The notes below the pieces were generated by a model. That model was not told the origin of the DNA and ran no database searches. It was given only the letters and a program-made list of their open reading frames with translations. DNA of 64,000 nucleotides from a bacterium (GTDB lineage Bacteria; CLD3; SB21), in the NCBI GenBank assembly GCA_008933615.1, contig WBUR01000009.1:1-64000 (forward strand). Reading direction: 5' to 3'. This document shows positions 1 to 9,120 of the stretch, piece by piece (position 1 is the first letter of the stretch; the number at the start of each line of letters is the position of its first letter). A program made the translations under genes and the position numbers.

Positions 1-110
1 AAATAAATCCAGTTTTTTACACTTTTTTTTCAATATTTCATATTTTTTGCTCTTCTTTTATAGTATTTAAAAATAATAGTTTATAATAATAAATGGTCAT
101 TTTGCGCCAA

Positions 111-130
111 TTTTCACAATAATGTGAAAA
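111..130. promoter_or_regulatory. Perfect dyad TTTTCACA-N4-TGTGAAAA
   Basis: Eight-base arms around ATAA. The half-site order (TCACA..TGTGA) is the reverse of a classical CRP site. No gene starts next to it inside the window, so its role is unknown. Confidence 0.3.
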
Positions 131-180
131 AAAATACTTATGAGATTAAACTTCTCCGAGCTTTTGATTGTAGTTTTTAT

Positions 181-315
181 CGATATGGCAGCACGTGATC
201 AACCATGGTAGCCGCAAACTTTAGGATGCCTGGTATTTTCCTCAGGCTAATCCTTCGGCGGAACTCAGGACGAGCGCCTAGCCTACCAACTTAACAATTT
301 TTGTTGGCTTGATAA
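181..315. ncRNA. Candidate structured RNA, family not recognised
   Basis: A GC-richer island sits in very AT-rich DNA. On the + strand a closing stem TGGTAG (206-211) / CTACCA (283-288) encloses two hairpins. The first pairs AGGAT-GCCTG (223-232) with CAGGC-TA-ATCCT (243-254): 10 pairs, a 2-nt bulge and a 10-nt loop. The second pairs GGCG (257-260) with CGCC (275-278). A further stem CCAAC/GTTGG follows at 286-306. The complement would fold much the same, so the strand is open. I cannot match it to 6S, SRP, tmRNA, RNase P or a riboswitch class I know. Confidence 0.3.
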
Positions 316-550
316 ATAAATAAAATCTTAATGATGAAGGTCAATACAACCAATGAACGATAAAACTGATAGTTTTGGCCGCGTGGAAGATAAAAAAAGG
401 CAGAGATGGGTTCTACTTAGTTGGAAAGAATTACAAACAAGGATTAACGATCTGAGATTTTAGAAGGAGTCGTGTCAATGAATAGGTTAACAAGAACGGA
501 AGATCAGAAATCAAAAATTACCATTTCTTGTTCTTAAATCATTCTAAAAT

Positions 551-600
551 AAAAAAGGCAGAGATGGCCGGGTATAGAGGGTTCCCGTTTCTCTGCCTCT
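551..600 (-). terminator. ppdK terminator
   Basis: Read leftward, the stem AGGCAGAG (591-598 against 556-563) with inner CGGG/CCCG pairs is followed by a T-run (551-556 complemented) and more AT-rich sequence. It lies about 70 nt beyond the ppdK stop and has the form of a rho-independent terminator. Confidence 0.65.
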
Positions 601-628
601 ATCAATTATGGGGATCTTGTTGAGGTAG

Positions 629-658
629 AGAACCCGTTCTCAGTCGAGAACGGGTTCT
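629..658. other. 13-bp perfect hairpin directly behind ppdK
   Basis: AGAACCCGTTCTC (629-641), tetraloop AGTC and GAGAACGGGTTCT (646-658) lie 8 nt past the ppdK stop codon. In the ppdK direction no T-run follows, so it may be an mRNA-end stabiliser. Rightward it is followed by a T-run and could stop transcription entering ppdK from the left. Confidence 0.5.
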
Positions 659-666
659 GAAGCTTT

Positions 667-3429
667 TTATTTATTTACTTTCTCATTAATAACTGCTTGA
701 GCCGCTGCCAATCGCGCAATAGGTACCCGGAATGGCGAACAGCTTACATAATTAAGGCCGAGCGAATGGCAAAACTCCACCGAATTCGGTTCGCCTCCAT
801 GTTCACCGCATATGCCGATCTTCAGGTCTTTGCGTACTTTACGCCCTTTGTCGATCGCCATTTTCATCAGGATGCCAATGGAATTCTGATCGATGACCTG
901 GAAAGGATCCACCGGGAGGAGCTTTTTATCAAGATATTCCGGAAGAAATCCGCCGATATCGTCGCGGGAGAAGCCAAACGTCATCTGCGTGAGGTCATTG
1001 GTACCGAAAGAGAAAAACTCTGCGTCTTCGGCCACTTTATCCGCCGTCAAACAGGCGCGAGGAATCTCAATCATAGTTCCCACCAAATGCGGGATTTTCT
1101 TCATGCCAAATTTCGCCAGAACTTCTGCGTATATGTTTTCGACCAGTGTTTTTTGATTTTTTAATTCCGTATTAGCCGCAACCACAGGAATCATGATCTC
1201 TGGAAATACTTTTTTGCCTTCTTTGAGTAATTCCGCCGCCGCTTCAAATATGGCGCGAACCTGCATTTCCGTTACTTCCGGATAGGTCACGCCGAGACGA
1301 ACGCCGCGATGCCCCATCATCGGATTATTCTCATGAAGATCTTCGGCGCGTTTATTAAATTGCTCCGCCGTGATACCGAGGCTCGACGAAAGTTTATTTC
1401 GTTCTTCCTCATGCTGCGGTACAAATTCATGTAACGGCGGATCGAGCGTCCGGATCGTAACCGCATATCCGTCCATTGCCGCCAATGTGCCTTTGATGTC
1501 CGACTTGACGAACGGAAAGAGTTCGTCTAATGCGGCTCGTCGTTCCTCTTCATTCTTCGATACGATCATTTTGCGCAGCAGGAAGAGCGGTTGTTCAGAA
1601 TTTTTTCCATAGAACATGTGCTCGGTTCTGAATAAGCCGATGCCTTCGGCTCCGAATAGGCGCCCTTTAGCGGCGTCTTCCGGCGTGTCGGCATTGGTGC
1701 GAACTTTCAGTCTGCGCACCTGGTCGCACAGTTTCATAAATTCGATAAAATTTGGATTGTCTTCGGCGGCTTTGATCATCGGGAGTGAACCTTCATACAC
1801 AAATCCGGCGGTGCCGTTCAGCGTAATCCAGTCGCCCTCATTGATCTTATGTCCGTTAACTCTGAAGTATCTGTCCGAAAGATGAATTTCGAGTTCGCCG
1901 GCGCCGACGATGCAGCACTTGCCCCATCCGCGCGCAACGAGCGCCGCGTGGCTTGTCATACCGCCTCGTGCAGTGAGAATGCCTTCTGCCGCTCGCATGC
2001 CTTCCACGTCTTCCGGATTGGTTTCATCACGCACCAGAATAACTTTCTTCCCTTGTTTTCCCCATGCGACCGCGTCAGCCGCCGAGAAAACAGCCTGGCC
2101 TGCCGCACCGCCGGGGCCTGCGGGCAACCCTTTGGCGATCGGTTTAAGTTTAAGTTCCGCAGCTGGATCAATAATAGGATGCAGGAGTTCTTCTAACTGC
2201 GCAGGAGTCACGCGCATGATTGCTTCTTCCTTGTTGATCAGTTTTTCCTTATACATATCCAGCGCCATTTTTACGGCCGAAGGGCCGTTACGTTTTCCAA
2301 CGCGGCACTGCAGCATCCACAACTTGCCTTCCTGAATCGTAAATTCGATATCGAGCATGTCGTGATAATGCTTTTCCAATTTTCGTTCTATTACATGTAA
2401 TTGTTTATAGGCATTCGGCATGGCCGTTTCCAGCGACGATAGATGTTCGTTATGCGGATTCTTGCCAATCTCGTTCAGCGGATTCGGCGTACGAATTCCG
2501 GCAACCACATCTTCACCTTGGGCATTGGCAAGCCATTCACCGTAAAAATGATTGTCGCCCGTGGCGGGATTACGCGTAAAGGCTACGCCTGTTGCGGAGG
2601 AATTGCCCATATTACCATAGACCATCGCCTGAACATTCACTGCAGTTCCCCATTCATCCGGAATGCCTTCGATCCTGCGATACGCAATAGCGCGCTTGCC
2701 GACCCAGCTTGCAAATACGGCGCCGATCGCGCCCCAGATTTGTTCCATCGGATCTTCAGGAAATGGCGTACCGAGAACTTCGATAACACGTGCCTTATAC
2801 GTCGCAATCAACTGTTTAAGGTCATCTGCCGTCAGGTCGGTATCAAGCTTAATACCTCGCGCCGTTTTCAGCGCATTAAGGTCAAGTTCTAACAGGTGTC
2901 GAATGCCGTGCCCGTCCTTAGGTTCGATACCGGCGGCTTTTTCCATCACGACGTCGGAATACATCTGGATCAACCGGCGATACGCGTCATAGACAAATCG
3001 CGGATTTTGTGTTTTTTCAATGAGTCCTTTGCAGGTCGCTTCGTTTAATCCCACATTCAGAACGGTTTCCATCATACCGGGTAAGGAGCGGCGGGCGCCG
3101 GAGCGTACGGATACGAGCAACGGATTTTTCTTATCGTTAAATTGAGCGCCCATGATCTTCTCAACAAAAACCATTGCTTTTTCGACCTGGGCTTTTACTT
3201 CAGGAGGAAATTTTCTTTTATTTTTATAATAATAGGTGCAAACTTCGGTTGTGATCGTAAAGCCGGCCGGAACAGGAATCCCGATATTGGCCATTTCGGC
3301 AAGATTTGCGCCTTTACCGCCGAGCAGGTTTTTCATTTCAGCTTTACCTTCGGCTTTGCCGTTGCCGTACGTATAAACCATTTTTTTAGATTTTGTTTTA
3401 GCCGGTTTGCTTTTGGGTTTTGTTGCCAT
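667..3429 (-). CDS. ppdK: Pyruvate, phosphate dikinase
   Basis: Cytosolic enzyme that interconverts pyruvate + ATP + Pi and phosphoenolpyruvate + AMP + PPi. At 920 aa it has the usual family length. The N-terminal nucleotide-binding domain starts at VYTYGNG (about residue 18). The phosphohistidine loop GGMTSHAALVARG is at 489-501 with catalytic His494, and the C-terminal PEP/pyruvate barrel carries GICGEHGGEP with the active-site Cys. A lysine-rich stretch of about 16 residues precedes the usual start; an internal ATG at 3381 is an alternative, but GGAG lies upstream of the ATG at 3429. It is monocistronic, with a CRP/FNR-like dyad about 90 bp upstream and hairpins behind the stop. Confidence 0.96.
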   Translation of the reverse strand: MATKPKSKPAKTKSKKMVYTYGNGKAEGKAEMKNLLGGKGANLAEMANIGIPVPAGFTITTEVCTYYYKNKRKFPPEVKAQVEKAMVFVEKIMGAQFNDKKNPLLVSVRSGARRSLPGMMETVLNVGLNEATCKGLIEKTQNPRFVYDAYRRLIQMYSDVVMEKAAGIEPKDGHGIRHLLELDLNALKTARGIKLDTDLTADDLKQLIATYKARVIEVLGTPFPEDPMEQIWGAIGAVFASWVGKRAIAYRRIEGIPDEWGTAVNVQAMVYGNMGNSSATGVAFTRNPATGDNHFYGEWLANAQGEDVVAGIRTPNPLNEIGKNPHNEHLSSLETAMPNAYKQLHVIERKLEKHYHDMLDIEFTIQEGKLWMLQCRVGKRNGPSAVKMALDMYKEKLINKEEAIMRVTPAQLEELLHPIIDPAAELKLKPIAKGLPAGPGGAAGQAVFSAADAVAWGKQGKKVILVRDETNPEDVEGMRAAEGILTARGGMTSHAALVARGWGKCCIVGAGELEIHLSDRYFRVNGHKINEGDWITLNGTAGFVYEGSLPMIKAAEDNPNFIEFMKLCDQVRRLKVRTNADTPEDAAKGRLFGAEGIGLFRTEHMFYGKNSEQPLFLLRKMIVSKNEEERRAALDELFPFVKSDIKGTLAAMDGYAVTIRTLDPPLHEFVPQHEEERNKLSSSLGITAEQFNKRAEDLHENNPMMGHRGVRLGVTYPEVTEMQVRAIFEAAAELLKEGKKVFPEIMIPVVAANTELKNQKTLVENIYAEVLAKFGMKKIPHLVGTMIEIPRACLTADKVAEDAEFFSFGTNDLTQMTFGFSRDDIGGFLPEYLDKKLLPVDPFQVIDQNSIGILMKMAIDKGRKVRKDLKIGICGEHGGEPNSVEFCHSLGLNYVSCSPFRVPIARLAAAQAVINEKVNK

Positions 3430-3519
3430 AAATAAGAATATCTCCGTTGTTAATATCTTTTTGTAATAGGGAAATGTATAAAACTTTCTATCATTAATCT
3501 AAGACTTTGGTCATTTTAA

Positions 3520-3539
3520 AACATGATTTTTGTCATGAA
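3520..3539. promoter_or_regulatory. CRP/FNR-type dyad upstream of ppdK
   Basis: AACATGAT-TTTT-GTCATGAA. It has the same arms and spacing as the sites at 8287-8306 (maeB) and 22911-22930 (CoA-transferase/hydrogenase unit). It lies about 90 bp before the ppdK start. The binding protein is not identified in the window. Confidence 0.5.
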
Positions 3540-3620
3540 ATGATGAAAAAATATACAGTTTTGCATATTATTGGACCTTCAAACGGTTTTGAGATAATCG
3601 AAATCTCAAATACCAAAACC

Positions 3621-3876
3621 CAAATCACAAATAAGTTCCAATAACAAGAAACAAAACCAGCTTATCGGGTTTACTCACAATTGATAGAAACGCTGTCAGC
3701 CTGAGCCCGTCGAAGGCTGATTTTATTGATCGTTTGTCATGCTTCTCAGCCTGAGGCTGATCTGCATGACTTTGTGAGCCAACCCTATAAGCGGGGGGAT
3801 ACTAAAATGTTAATCATTAACAATGTTCGGTCATTGGCGGTTTTGAATTTATTTAAAATTTGTTATTTGTGATTTG
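3621..3876. repeat. Nested-palindrome intergenic element (MITE-like)
   Basis: The outer arms CAAATCACAAATAA (3621-3634) and TTATTTGTGATTTG (3863-3876) are perfect 14-bp inverted repeats. Inside, 3660-3680 pairs with 3772-3792 (21 bp, three mismatches). Further in are GTCATGC/GCATGAC (3736-3742/3764-3770), the 15-bp palindrome TCAGCCTGAGGCTGA (3746-3760) and TCAGCCT/AGGCTGA (3696-3702/3714-3720). A separate 8-bp hairpin lies at 3588-3610. No transposase ORF is present, so it could be a non-autonomous mobile element or a REP-type cluster. Confidence 0.5.
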
Positions 3877-3883
3877 AAACTTA

Positions 3884-4183
3884 CTATCTTGGTTTTTTCG
3901 TTTCCTTTTGCTGTTCAAAGAACCGTCTCAGCTCCTCTTTCTTCTCTTTTGAAAGTTCATGCCACCGAATTCCCTGTATCGCGCCTTCCAGTGCGCATAG
4001 TGAACTCAGGCATGCGCCTTCGTCTTCTGCTTTCAAACGCAGAAAAACTTTTTCTGCGCCTAGTTTTTTAAGTTCGTGAAATGAATAAATATCGGCTCGT
4101 TTCAATTTTTTCGCCATCACTTTGCCGATATTCGGCAGACGGTTGATCTCATGTTTTTGTCGATTTTGAATGAAGTGGGGCAT
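3884..4183 (-). CDS. TfoX C-terminal-domain protein
   Basis: A 99-aa protein consisting almost only of the TfoX_C fold. It opens with a helix-hairpin-helix-like segment LPNIGKVMAKKLKRADI (about 16-32), then ELKKLGAEKVFLRL, and then ALEGAIQGIRWHEL. TfoX/Sxy proteins are competence regulators in gammaproteobacteria, where an N-terminal domain precedes this one; that domain is absent here. Stand-alone TfoX_C proteins are common and their role is not settled. Lys/Arg-rich C-terminus. The gene stands alone, close to the residual maeB end. Confidence 0.8.
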   Translation of the reverse strand: MPHFIQNRQKHEINRLPNIGKVMAKKLKRADIYSFHELKKLGAEKVFLRLKAEDEGACLSSLCALEGAIQGIRWHELSKEKKEELRRFFEQQKETKKPR

Positions 4184-4254
4184 AGATGTTGTCCTTTAGT
4201 GTATACTATTAGTCTCTCACCCTGAAAGAATGGTGAACAATGACAAAATTTTTT

Positions 4255-4316
4255 CCGCAGATATCGGCTAATTTTCGCGGAGAGAAAATTCTGCGTGAAT
4301 CTGCGAAATCTGCGGG
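4255..4316. repeat. CTGCG-type interspersed intergenic repeat, copy 1
   Basis: CCGCAGAT (4255-4262) and ATCTGCGG (4308-4315) bound a 61-bp unit. Its right half (4289-4316) matches 24371-24398 at 24 of 28 positions. Short units rich in CTGCGAAAT occur between genes in many genomes. This copy ends about 12 bp from the residual maeB fragment. Confidence 0.5.
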
Positions 4317-4327
4317 AATATATCTAT

Positions 4328-4369
4328 TTCTTTTCCTGCGCTTCGACCACTGCGATCGCGGTCATATTG
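4328..4369 (-). pseudogene. Residual 3' end of a malic enzyme gene
   Basis: These 42 bp match the true maeB 3' end (5893-5934) at all but one base, in the same orientation and 1,565 bp away. Read leftward they encode [14 protein letters not shown] followed by TAG, where maeB has TAA. Differences inside the block and at the stop are synonymous (GCG/GCA, AAA/AAG, TAG/TAA). Weak similarity may extend a few codons further right, to about 4385. There is no start; it is a relic marking an insertion or duplication boundary. Confidence 0.85.
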
Positions 4370-4390
4370 TAAAAATAATTCAACTTTTCA

Positions 4391-5752
4391 TCAGGGTATC
4401 AAATATGACGAAATTCTTGATGAAGGTTTCGTACCTGCACTGTCAAACTGACCGCCAACATATAATTCACTCCCATTGATAGCCATGGCATTTACACCAG
4501 GTGGAAAACCAAGGGATCCATACCCGCCAACCCCACTCCCCAAACCACACCACTCATTGCCGTCCCATTGTGCAATATAATTTATGGGTTTTGTGCCTAG
4601 CATCGTAAACCAACCACCGCAATACAAAATATTATCGTAAAAAAGTAAACTCACCACATATTCGTTTGCACCATCACCTAAGCTAGACCAAGAGTTGCCA
4701 TCCCACTGAGCTAACCGATAAGCTGTATTTCCACCTGCGGTCGTAAATATCCCTCCGGCATAAATAGTGCTATTATTTACTGCCAGAGCCCTTACATAAT
4801 TATTCATGCCACTTCCAAGTGCACTCCATGCCGATCCATTCCATTTGGCGATGCGATTAGCTGATGTTCCTCCGGCGACAGTAAAGTTTCCTCCAACGAT
4901 TACGTCCGTCCCAGCAATAGCCATTGAATAAATGACGTCGTTCGTTCCCGTCCCAACCGCCGACCATTGCGATCCATTCCATTTGGCAATATTATTTGCC
5001 GGAACTCCACCGGCTTGTGTAAACGAACCACCAATATATAAATCACCGTTTAAGACAGCCATTGCATAAACATTTCCATCGGTGCCGCTCCCAAGCGCAT
5101 GCCAGCTATTCCCATCCCATCTGGCAACATGATTGACGGTGACTCCACCGGCTGTTGTAAATACTCCTCCATAATAAACGTCATTCCCAATCACAACAAT
5201 CGGGAACACAGCCTCATTCATGCCACTGCCCAAAGCAGACCAATTAGCTCCATTCCACTTAGCAGCAAAACTAACAAGTGAAGAGCCCGCATAATCAAAT
5301 CTGCCGCCGACATAAACATCCGATCCCTTACTTGCAATTCCATATACGTCACTGCTAAGTCCTTTAACACGAAATTGCTCACTCCAATTAAAATCGGCGA
5401 GTATGGGATCAAGGCAATTGCCATTATCTGCTACGATAGTACGTGTCATCAAGATGTTGGCTGATATAGTTTGCCCTCTTTTGACCAATACATCAACCGT
5501 CGTCGTAACAAAACCATTCTTAGATGCACCTACAGTATATGGTCCCTCAGAAACTTCAGGAATTAAATAATTGCCATTGCTGTCAGTAAAAACTGAACCC
5601 GTCGGAGGGTTTGTCGCTATTAATACATTAACTATAGCTGAATCCCCAACCGCCGTAATTACCTTTCCGGAAATGTTACTGATAGGTTTACTCTCTTCAT
5701 TACACGCACTCAGAACTAAAATGAAAATCAGAAAGAAATTGATGAGTTTCAT
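4391..5752 (-). CDS. Lipoprotein with carboxypeptidase-like domain and seven-blade beta-propeller
   Basis: The start at 5752 gives MKLINFF, a hydrophobic stretch and a lipobox LSAC, so a lipoprotein; an upstream in-frame start at 5812 would add 20 residues before the signal peptide. A carboxypeptidase-regulatory-like beta-sandwich follows (ISGKVITAVGDS to about residue 105). After that come seven repeats of about 45-50 aa with the pattern xxAVxxxxLYxGGxFTxAGG...AxWxGxxWxALGSG, which should close a seven-bladed propeller. The ligand is unknown. The gene lies exactly between the intact maeB 3' end and its residual copy, so it was probably acquired. Confidence 0.85.
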   Translation of the reverse strand: MKLINFFLIFILVLSACNEESKPISNISGKVITAVGDSAIVNVLIATNPPTGSVFTDSNGNYLIPEVSEGPYTVGASKNGFVTTTVDVLVKRGQTISANILMTRTIVADNGNCLDPILADFNWSEQFRVKGLSSDVYGIASKGSDVYVGGRFDYAGSSLVSFAAKWNGANWSALGSGMNEAVFPIVVIGNDVYYGGVFTTAGGVTVNHVARWDGNSWHALGSGTDGNVYAMAVLNGDLYIGGSFTQAGGVPANNIAKWNGSQWSAVGTGTNDVIYSMAIAGTDVIVGGNFTVAGGTSANRIAKWNGSAWSALGSGMNNYVRALAVNNSTIYAGGIFTTAGGNTAYRLAQWDGNSWSSLGDGANEYVVSLLFYDNILYCGGWFTMLGTKPINYIAQWDGNEWCGLGSGVGGYGSLGFPPGVNAMAINGSELYVGGQFDSAGTKPSSRISSYLIP

Positions 5753-5843
5753 ACGCCCCCTTTTTTGTTTAAAATTAGTCATTTTGATAGATAGTTTAGA
5801 AAATTCGTGCAAACTTACATTTTTTTTTTGATTTCAAATTACT

Positions 5844-5872
5844 AAAAGGGCGATGAAATCCCTCGCCCTTTT
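5844..5872. terminator. maeB terminator, probably bidirectional
   Basis: AAAAGGGCGA (5844-5853), a 9-nt loop and TCGCCCTTTT (5863-5872): a perfect 10-bp stem with A/T tails on both sides, 17 nt past the maeB stop. Confidence 0.75.
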
Positions 5873-5888
5873 ACTGATCCATTCTAAC

Positions 5889-8138
5889 TTACTTCTTTTC
5901 CTGCGCTTCGACCACTGCGATTGCGGTCATATTGACGATGTCATTCACTTCACAGCCTTTTTGGAGTAAGTGAACCGGATTACGCATGCCCATCAATATC
6001 GGACCGATCGCTTCGGCGCCGCCGAGCCGCTGGAGCAGTTTCACCGACGCATTTGCCGATTGCAGATCCGGGAATATGAGCACGTTGGCGCCGCCCTTTA
6101 AAGTGCTGAACGGATAAAATTCGTCGATGATCTCCGGCACTACCGCCGTATCGGCCTGCATTTCACCGTCAATCATAAGTTCCGGCACACGTTTTCGCGC
6201 GATCTTCAAAGCCTGCGCAATGCGGTCGGTGTCTGCATGTTTCACACTGCCGAAATTAGAAAACGAAACCATCGCTACGCGCGGTTCGATATTGAAACGT
6301 TTGGCAACTTCCGCGCTCATGATCGCAATTTCAGCCAGTTCCTCTGCCGTCGGCATGATATTGACGGTCGAATCGGCGCAGAAGTAGATTTTGTCTTTAA
6401 TGATCAGCATATACGCGCTGGATACGCTGGATATCCCTTCAGCGCGTTGAATGATCTGCAAAGCCGGTCGCAGGGTTTCCGGATAGTGCTGATCCAGGCC
6501 TGCGATCATGGCGTCGGCGTCATTCATACGAACCATCATCGCTGCATAATGCGTCCTGTCATGCATGTCCTGGCGCGCTTCATTAAGGTTTACGCCTTTG
6601 CGCTGACGTAATTCGTAATACTCTTCCGTATAGGATATGAATCGTTTGGATGTTTCCGGATTGAGAATCTGAATTCCATCAAGATCAACGTCCAATTCTT
6701 TGGCCAAAGAACGAATCTTGATTTCTTCGCCTAGCAATATCGGATGCGCGATGCCTTCATCCAGAACAATATGGCTGGCGCGCAGGACTTTTTCATTATA
6801 GCCTTCGGGAAATACGACGCGTTTCGGATCGCGTTTGGCGCGGTTCATCATCGTGCGCATCACTTCGCGGGACTTCCCGAGACGGTTTTCCAATTGTTCT
6901 TTATATTCCTCAATGTCGATTTTAATTCGCGCAACGCCGCTGTCCATAGCGGCCTTGGCAACTGCCGCAGCTTCCCAGATCAGTACGCGGTAATCGAACG
7001 GCTTCGGAATCAGGTAGTCTTTTCCAAAACGCATGCGCTGATTACCGTAGGCTTTGGATACGGAATCCGGCACATCTTCTTTGGCAAGTGCTGCCAGGGC
7101 AAAAGCGGCGGCGCGTTTCATTTCTTCGTTAATCGCTGTCGCGCGTACGTCCAAGGCGCCTCGGAAAATAAAAGGAAATCCAAGTACGTTATTGATCTGA
7201 TTGGGATAATCGGATCGCCCCGTTCCCATGATGACATCGGGCCTCGCAGCCATCGCAAGGTCGTAGGTAATTTCCGGGTCGGGATTAGCCATCGCCATAA
7301 TGAGTGGATTCTTTCCCATCGAGCGCACCATGTCCTGCGTAACGCAATCGGCCACCGATAATCCAGCAAACACGTCTGCATCAACCAAAGCATCCGCCAG
7401 CGTTCGCGCTTTGGTATCATTTGCCAAAGCTTCTTTGTAGGGATTCATTCCGGCCGTGCGTCCTTTGTAGATCGCGCCTTTGGTATCGCAGAGAATGAGG
7501 TTTTCTTTTTTAACGCCAAGGCTGATATAGAAATTGGCGCACGCAATGCCCGATGCGCCTGCGCCGTTAACGACAACTTTGATCTTATCCAGCGGCTTGC
7601 CGAGAAGTTCCATCGCATTCATCAGCGCCGCGCCGGAAATGATCGCGGTTCCGTGCTGATCATCGTGGAAAACAGGTATTTTCATCGTTTTCTTTAATTC
7701 TTCTTCAATGTAAAAACATTCCGGCGCTTTAATGTCTTCAAGATTGATCCCGCCAAAAGTGGGCTCAAGCAGTTGAACCGTTTTGATAATCTCATCGGCG
7801 TTATGCGTATCTAATTCTATATCAAACACATCGATATCTGCGAAACGTTTGAACAAAACGCCTTTGCCTTCCATCACCGGTTTACCTCCGAGCGCGCCGA
7901 TGTCACCGAGCCCAAGAACGGCGGTGCCGTTCGATACTACGGCTACGAGATTTCCCTTAGCGGTATAAAGAAATGCGTCGTCCGGATTTTTTTCGATATG
8001 CAGACAGGGTATCGCAACACCCGGACTGTATGCAAGCGAAAGATCGCGCTGGGTTGTGCATGGTTTGGTCGGTATAACTTCAATTTTTCCTTTTCGCCCC
8101 ATCTGGTGATATTCGAGGGCTTCTTGATCCTTTATCAT
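5889..8138 (-). CDS. maeB: NADP-type malic enzyme with phosphotransacetylase-like C-terminal domain
   Basis: Oxidative decarboxylation of malate to pyruvate in the cytosol. Residues about 1-400 form the malic enzyme part ([10 protein letters not shown] near the N-terminus, substrate and NAD(P) domains). Residues about 425-749 are the PTA_PTB-like domain, which in MaeB enzymes is usually catalytically silent and regulatory (acetyl-CoA sensing). The length of 749 aa is normal. Of two ATGs 6 bp apart, the one at 8138 has AGGAGG with a 6-nt spacer, while the one at 8144 abuts the SD. A CRP/FNR-like dyad lies about 150 bp upstream. Its last codons also occur at 4328-4369. Confidence 0.95.
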   Translation of the reverse strand: MIKDQEALEYHQMGRKGKIEVIPTKPCTTQRDLSLAYSPGVAIPCLHIEKNPDDAFLYTAKGNLVAVVSNGTAVLGLGDIGALGGKPVMEGKGVLFKRFADIDVFDIELDTHNADEIIKTVQLLEPTFGGINLEDIKAPECFYIEEELKKTMKIPVFHDDQHGTAIISGAALMNAMELLGKPLDKIKVVVNGAGASGIACANFYISLGVKKENLILCDTKGAIYKGRTAGMNPYKEALANDTKARTLADALVDADVFAGLSVADCVTQDMVRSMGKNPLIMAMANPDPEITYDLAMAARPDVIMGTGRSDYPNQINNVLGFPFIFRGALDVRATAINEEMKRAAAFALAALAKEDVPDSVSKAYGNQRMRFGKDYLIPKPFDYRVLIWEAAAVAKAAMDSGVARIKIDIEEYKEQLENRLGKSREVMRTMMNRAKRDPKRVVFPEGYNEKVLRASHIVLDEGIAHPILLGEEIKIRSLAKELDVDLDGIQILNPETSKRFISYTEEYYELRQRKGVNLNEARQDMHDRTHYAAMMVRMNDADAMIAGLDQHYPETLRPALQIIQRAEGISSVSSAYMLIIKDKIYFCADSTVNIMPTAEELAEIAIMSAEVAKRFNIEPRVAMVSFSNFGSVKHADTDRIAQALKIARKRVPELMIDGEMQADTAVVPEIIDEFYPFSTLKGGANVLIFPDLQSANASVKLLQRLGGAEAIGPILMGMRNPVHLLQKGCEVNDIVNMTAIAVVEAQEKK

Positions 8139-8527
8139 GTTCATCCTCCTGCAGTCGTAACTCTCAACGAATTACCGAGAGCATAAAAATCATTTTAGAA
8201 TAGAATTAATTGTTGAATAGTAACTAACAAATACCGTCATACTGAGGTCTTTTAGCAGATGAATTTAATGAATTGGAATTCAAAAAAACATGACCTACGT
8301 CATGTTAGCGTATCTTTTAAAATGTAGAAAAAAACAACGTAGAGGGGTTTTACAATGAAGCGATTTTGGAGAGGAAAACGATTATATAAAAAACCTTGAA
8401 GGAAAAGAGCCGATTCATAACTTATCCTACGTTAAATCAGCCAGACCCCTCAAGGTCTTAACTTAATTTTCCGGATAACCCGAAGTCTCCGCATTCGCGG
8501 CAATTTTTCCCGCTCACTGGTTTCTCG
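8139..8527. other. Intergenic region upstream of maeB
   Basis: It contains the dyad at 8287-8306 and a REP-like AGACCCCTCAAGGTCT at 8443-8458. A 13-codon ORF at 8355-8396 (+) is too short to support. Nothing else is recognised. Confidence 0.5.
8287..8306. promoter_or_regulatory. CRP/FNR-type dyad upstream of maeB
   Basis: AACATGAC-CTAC-GTCATGTT, a perfect 8-bp inverted repeat with a 4-nt spacer. It is the most symmetrical of three sites in the window sharing these arms. Confidence 0.55.
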
Positions 8528-8929
8528 CTACCTGGCCATGTGCAGGCAAATGTGCCGAACCGTTTTGTTATTATCAAAACGGGCCGCTTCTTTGACTGCA
8601 AAGACACCTACGTCGTGCCCGATATCACGTAATGCCATGGCCGCAAGAATGCGGAAATTCGAGTCCGGATGATTTCGCAATATTTTCATCAGCGGGATCA
8701 CGACCAGATTCATGTCCTTGTCCGAATATGACCTTTTGATATCCGCGACAGATGCAATGACGCTTTCGAGAAAATCACCCTCCACCTTTTTCAATGTCAG
8801 GGCGAGATTCATTTCTGCCGCATCCAATATTGCGTTTTGTCTTTCCGTCCGCGTATTGCCGCCTTCACCGGCAAATGCCGCGGTTGACCATACTAAAATG
8901 GCCGCTGCAAAGAACATTAACGACTTCAT
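8528..8929 (-). CDS. Small exported protein with HEAT-like repeat
   Basis: 133 aa from the ATG at 8929, which has AAGGAGG in good position; a longer ORF upstream is not needed. A signal peptide (MKSLMFFAAAILVWSTAAFA) is followed by a helical domain. The C-terminal LMKILRNHPDSNFRILAAMALRDIG looks like one or two HEAT/armadillo helices, so a protein-binding role in the periplasm is plausible. No catalytic motif. It is transcribed alone or with the CsgG-type gene to the right (191 bp gap). Confidence 0.65.
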   Translation of the reverse strand: MKSLMFFAAAILVWSTAAFAGEGGNTRTERQNAILDAAEMNLALTLKKVEGDFLESVIASVADIKRSYSDKDMNLVVIPLMKILRNHPDSNFRILAAMALRDIGHDVGVFAVKEAARFDNNKTVRHICLHMAR

Positions 8930-9120
8930 AAATGCCTCCTTGGTTTCTGAGTGAAAGCATTCATTAATTAAAGCCGTGCGCATCGACTGAAATGTAATAC
9001 GCGGATAAAAAAAGAAAAGTTTCACAATAAAAAGATACAACCTCCGGAATGTTCATGATGTGAACCGGGGCGGAACTTAAGAACAAAACTATGCCGGATA
9101 GTCCAAACTCCAGACCCTTT

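Larger units (their letters stand above)
1..666. other. Gene-poor AT-rich left edge with several structured sites
   Basis: No convincing protein gene lies here. It holds a dyad TTTTCACA-ATAA-TGTGAAAA at 111-130, a GC-richer block with nested stems at 206-288, and two hairpins behind ppdK. A 19-codon ORF at 478-537 (+) has an AAGGAG motif 9 nt upstream, but is too short to call. The run A6-GGCAGAGATGG at 551-567, part of the ppdK terminator, also occurs at 393-409 without its pairing arm. Confidence 0.6.
3430..3883. other. 454-bp intergenic region holding nested palindromes
   Basis: The right part of the ppdK promoter region (dyad at 3520-3539) passes into stacked inverted repeats at 3588-3876, described separately. 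No ORF with coding character was found. Confidence 0.6.

Noticed and set aside
181-315. 6S RNA, SRP RNA, RNase P RNA or riboswitch
   Set aside because: None of the conserved cores I know is present; kept as an unassigned structured block.
478-537. 19-codon ORF with AAGGAG upstream
   Set aside because: Too short, no recognisable peptide and no conserved context; listed only as part of the gene-poor region.
697-3435. Rightward ORFs of 60-150 codons over ppdK
   Set aside because: They lie antisense to a clear enzyme gene and show no family pattern.
4391-5752. Type IX secretion substrate
   Set aside because: It has a lipobox and ends within the last propeller blade; no T9SS C-terminal domain is visible.
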